The notes beneath the pieces were generated by a model, which made no database searches, was not told where the DNA came from, and saw only the letters and a list, made by a program, of their open reading frames with translations. A DNA stretch of 7,551 nt. Source: CAZATK01 sp964488085 (GTDB lineage Bacteria; Patescibacteriota; Minisyncoccia; UBA6257; UBA11618). The translations under genes and the position numbers were made by a program. Within the stretch, counting starts at the first letter, position 1. The number at the start of each line of letters is the position of its first letter. Shown one piece after another: positions 5,206 through 7,551 of the stretch. The stretch covers positions 1 to 7,551 of the forward strand of contig CAZATK010000018.1 of the NCBI GenBank assembly GCA_964488085.1. The letters run 5' to 3'.

Positions 5206-6437
5206 TGCATTACATTTTTATTTCTCTTGCCATTAGTCGGTTGGCGTTTAGTTATTTAATACCATCAGCGCTAGGCATTCTTGCGCCATTAATTTTATTT
5301 TCTATGCATTGGTTTAATTATTATTTGATATCTACGGGAGTGGTGCCTCAAAATACTGGACTGTTATTACTCATAATTGGTTTTTTAATAGTAAAAGAGA
5401 AAATTAAGGGTTGGCTTTCTTATATCCTTTTATTTTTATTTTATATAATTCATTTCCCAACATTTTTAATGTTTATTATAATTATCGGCAGCGCCAAAGT
5501 TTTAGAAGAAGGTTATAAATTTTTCTTTAATAAAATTATTATAAATAGATTTAAATCAAGCGGTTGGCATTTGTTTGAGAAATTATTTTTTATTCCTGCG
5601 ATAGCAATAATTTTTTTGTATTTAATTTATCTTTTAAATTTAATTCCATATTATAATTCGGAAAATATAGGTTATTATGAGGATTACATAAAAAATTATA
5701 CTCTATGGAGCCAGCCCTATACGGATGATTATCATAATATCATTATTAATTCGGCTATAATCGGCGCCTTGTTATTATTTTTCATTAATGGCGATGTAAT
5801 TATTGCTTTTGGTCTTTTATTGCCATTGGCTTTTTTAACAACGCCCCTGGTTGCTTATCACGCTTTTTATGCCAGTTGGCAAGCATTTCGTTATTACTTG
5901 ATTTTATATCCCAGCTTAACAATATTAGCCATATATCCGCTATCAATAATTTATAAAATCACAGAAAAATTATTATCACCTAATATGGGAAGGGTTTTTA
6001 TATTTTTAGTTATATTATTTTTAGTACCATTTATAGGTAATCATATCTGGAGGCAACAGGGGTATGTTTTTCTTGATATGATTACGGGACGCGATGGAGG
6101 CGCCTATAACGTAAATAAAAAAAATGAGATATCAAAACTTTTTATGATTAAAGATTCTATAAAAGAAAAGAATCTTGACCCCATTGTTATGTTTTCTCCT
6201 GTTCTCGATTTTAATTATATTTCCTTTGTCTTTGCTCCACGAAAAGTACTCATTTTAGAAGAAGATGTGTGCAATGAGTTATCTTGCGCATTAAGTAATA
6301 ATCTTAATTTTTTTGAAATGAAGAATATTTTAGCTTTATATAATAAAAAAAATCCAAATAAAAGCATTGATCTTGAGGCTATAAAAAGAAAACTTAAACA
6401 CTACGATGAATTTGGCGATTATATTTTATTTCAATGA
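5206..6437 (+). CDS. Polytopic membrane protein, GT-C glycosyltransferase-like, 5' end lost in gap
   Basis: The frame is already open on leaving the gap (first full codon at 5208), giving 409 residues; the TTG at 5241 is therefore not a trustworthy start. About eight hydrophobic segments lie near residues 12-31, 49-63, 69-93, 124-146, 177-193, 197-214, 226-249 and 262-279, followed by a soluble C-terminal part of about 130 residues. The pattern TGVVPQNTGLLLLIIGFL (43-60), a small-residue turn with Pro-Gln running into a helix, is reminiscent of large bacterial GT-C type membrane proteins that move sugars from lipid carriers. The catalytic acidic loop expected near the N-terminus would be in the gap, so enzymatic function is not shown. 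The TGA stop overlaps the next ATG by four bases. It could be the continuation of the protein starting at 4783. Confidence 0.75.
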
Positions 6438-7551
6438 ATATTTTTAAATATATTTTAGAAATTAATGACGCAAGTTATATATGGTATTTTACAATTACAT
6501 CCTCTTTAATTATTATTAACTTTTTAATTCCCGAATCCTTAAAAGAATTAGGCATTTCTTTAAAACTTTTAATTATTATTCTTATAATAAGTTCGGTATT
6601 AAAAATTATTTATAGAAGAGAAAAAGCAAAGAAATCAGTTAAGCTCTTGAGCTCAATGGCGGAAAACCATTTTCAGCAAATTTTTATATTTTTAGGAGGA
6701 TCGCTAATTATTGTGTGGGCTGTTTCACAAAATAACCACATGATATCATTGCGCAGTTATTTAGTAGAAACTGGTTTTTATAATAGCATTACCGTTATAT
6801 TATTTAGTGTTTTATATTTTTTTATACTTATGTCCATTTTTGAAAATAAAAACGTTGTTTTGGAACAAAATAAAAATATCGATATTTTTTCTGATGCCGA
6901 AACTATTAAATTGGCATATAAAAATAAAAAAGAAAATATTAGAGAAGGTAGAGTGTCGGATAAATATCCGCTTCGGCATTATGCTCATATTACGGAATAC
7001 GAATCCATTATTAATTTAATAGATCTTCAAGATAAAAATAATAGTATTCTAGATAATGGTTGTGGTGACGGTACTTTAGCTATATTAATGGCTAAACGAG
7101 GCTTTAATGTGGTTGCTTGTGATATTTCTGAGCCAAATATTGAATATGCTAAAGAACGCGCGATTGCCGAAGGAGTCGGTAATAAAATAAAATTTTTAAC
7201 GGCTGATTCCGAAAATTTACCTTTTGACGATAATTCTTTTGAATATGTTATTAGTTCGCATGTTTTAGAGCATTTGCCTAGTTTTGACAAAGGGCTTCAG
7301 GAAGTTCGCAGAATAACCCAAAATTACGCTATTATAGCCCTTCCAACCTGTTTGAATCCTTGCGCTTGGGTTATTTTGGGCGGGGATAGGTTCTGGACTA
7401 TTTCTCGTTGGTCTTTATCGGCTTGGTTTGTGGGTTTGGGGCAAGTAATTTTAAATTTAGGTGGCATTGGCGTTGATGAAGGATATGGTGGGGATAAAAA
7501 ATTACCGCATGTTTGGCGATATCCTTGGATTATGCGTAAAGATTTAAAAAG
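6434..7551 (+). CDS. Membrane-anchored class I SAM-dependent methyltransferase, 3'-truncated by the window edge
   Basis: The frame stays open from ATG 6434 to the end of the window (372 complete codons). The N-terminal part has four hydrophobic helices at about residues 17-33, 41-60, 81-98 and 117-136. A linker follows, then a Rossmann methyltransferase: motif I ILDNGCGDGTLAI (SAM-binding loop around D207-G213), acidic D230 at the end of strand 2 (ACDIS), AD at 257-258 with ENLPFDDNSFEYVI, and HVLEHLP (276-282) as in ubiE/type-11 methyltransferases. The substrate is unknown. The membrane anchor and the preceding polytopic protein suggest a lipid- or glycan-linked acceptor at the inner face of the membrane. 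The ATGA overlap with the upstream stop implies translational coupling, and there is no Shine-Dalgarno. A small ORF at 6807-7019 in another frame is not a gene. Confidence 0.88.
   Translation, partial: MNIFKYILEINDASYIWYFTITSSLIIINFLIPESLKELGISLKLLIIILIISSVLKIIYRREKAKKSVKLLSSMAENHFQQIFIFLGGSLIIVWAVSQNNHMISLRSYLVETGFYNSITVILFSVLYFFILMSIFENKNVVLEQNKNIDIFSDAETIKLAYKNKKENIREGRVSDKYPLRHYAHITEYESIINLIDLQDKNNSILDNGCGDGTLAILMAKRGFNVVACDISEPNIEYAKERAIAEGVGNKIKFLTADSENLPFDDNSFEYVISSHVLEHLPSFDKGLQEVRRITQNYAIIALPTCLNPCAWVILGGDRFWTISRWSLSAWFVGLGQVILNLGGIGVDEGYGGDKKLPHVWRYPWIMRKDLK

Noticed and set aside
3613..6437. Recoding of TGA as glycine
   Set aside because: TGA ends nusG at the expected family length and ends the membrane gene in a tidy ATGA overlap; no gene has an internal TGA.
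6807..7019. Plus-strand ORF of 70 codons
   Set aside because: It lies in another frame within the methyltransferase gene, which is continuous from 6434 to the window end.
7027..7290. Minus-strand ORF of 87 codons
   Set aside because: It is antisense to the SAM-binding motifs of the methyltransferase and shows no family features.

Overview
The window reads as an AT-rich bacterial chromosome fragment carrying housekeeping genes. It probably belongs to a Candidate Phyla Radiation (Patescibacteria) lineage, perhaps Parcubacteria-like. The clues are a compact gyrB without the proteobacterial insert, a one-helix SecE, the near absence of Shine-Dalgarno sequences, at least one apparently leaderless gene, and short palindromic repeats of the CCTGAGC..GTCGAAGG type, one of them inside a coding sequence. 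TGA serves as a normal stop (nusG and the large membrane gene), so the UGA=Gly code of Gracilibacteria/SR1 is not indicated. The lineage assignment is inference. All genes lie on the + strand.

Layout. 1-984 is the 3' part of pheT (B5, core-like and FDX-ACB anticodon-binding domains). 971-1428 is a self-contained single-gene unit: a strong promoter overlapping the end of pheT, a perfect Shine-Dalgarno, an unrecognised 117-residue Met-rich helical protein (1047-1400), and a rho-independent terminator that contains its stop codon. 1420-3390 is gyrB, whose extended -10 promoter sits so close to the ATG that the mRNA is probably leaderless. 3422-4158 is secE-nusG, the protein-export and transcription-elongation pair. 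4159-4349 is a non-coding stretch holding a 13-bp perfect hairpin, a second copy of the gyrB repeat, a promoter for rplK and a large palindrome in the rplK leader. 4350-4775 is rplK (ribosomal protein L11).

Downstream of rplK, where rplA usually lies, the content changes to cell-envelope genes. First comes the start of a membrane-anchored protein (4783-5105), cut by a 100-N assembly gap (5106-5205). After the gap is the rest of a polytopic membrane protein resembling GT-C glycosyltransferases (5206-6437). It overlaps by four bases a four-helix membrane-anchored class I SAM-dependent methyltransferase that runs off the window (6434-7551). The two probably act together on a membrane-linked glycan or lipid.

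The most notable observations are the in-frame palindromic repeat that adds about ten residues to GyrB and matches a second copy after nusG; the orphan single-gene unit, which carries the only good Shine-Dalgarno in the window; and the membrane-anchored methyltransferase. No CRISPR array, insertion sequence, tRNA or rRNA was seen.
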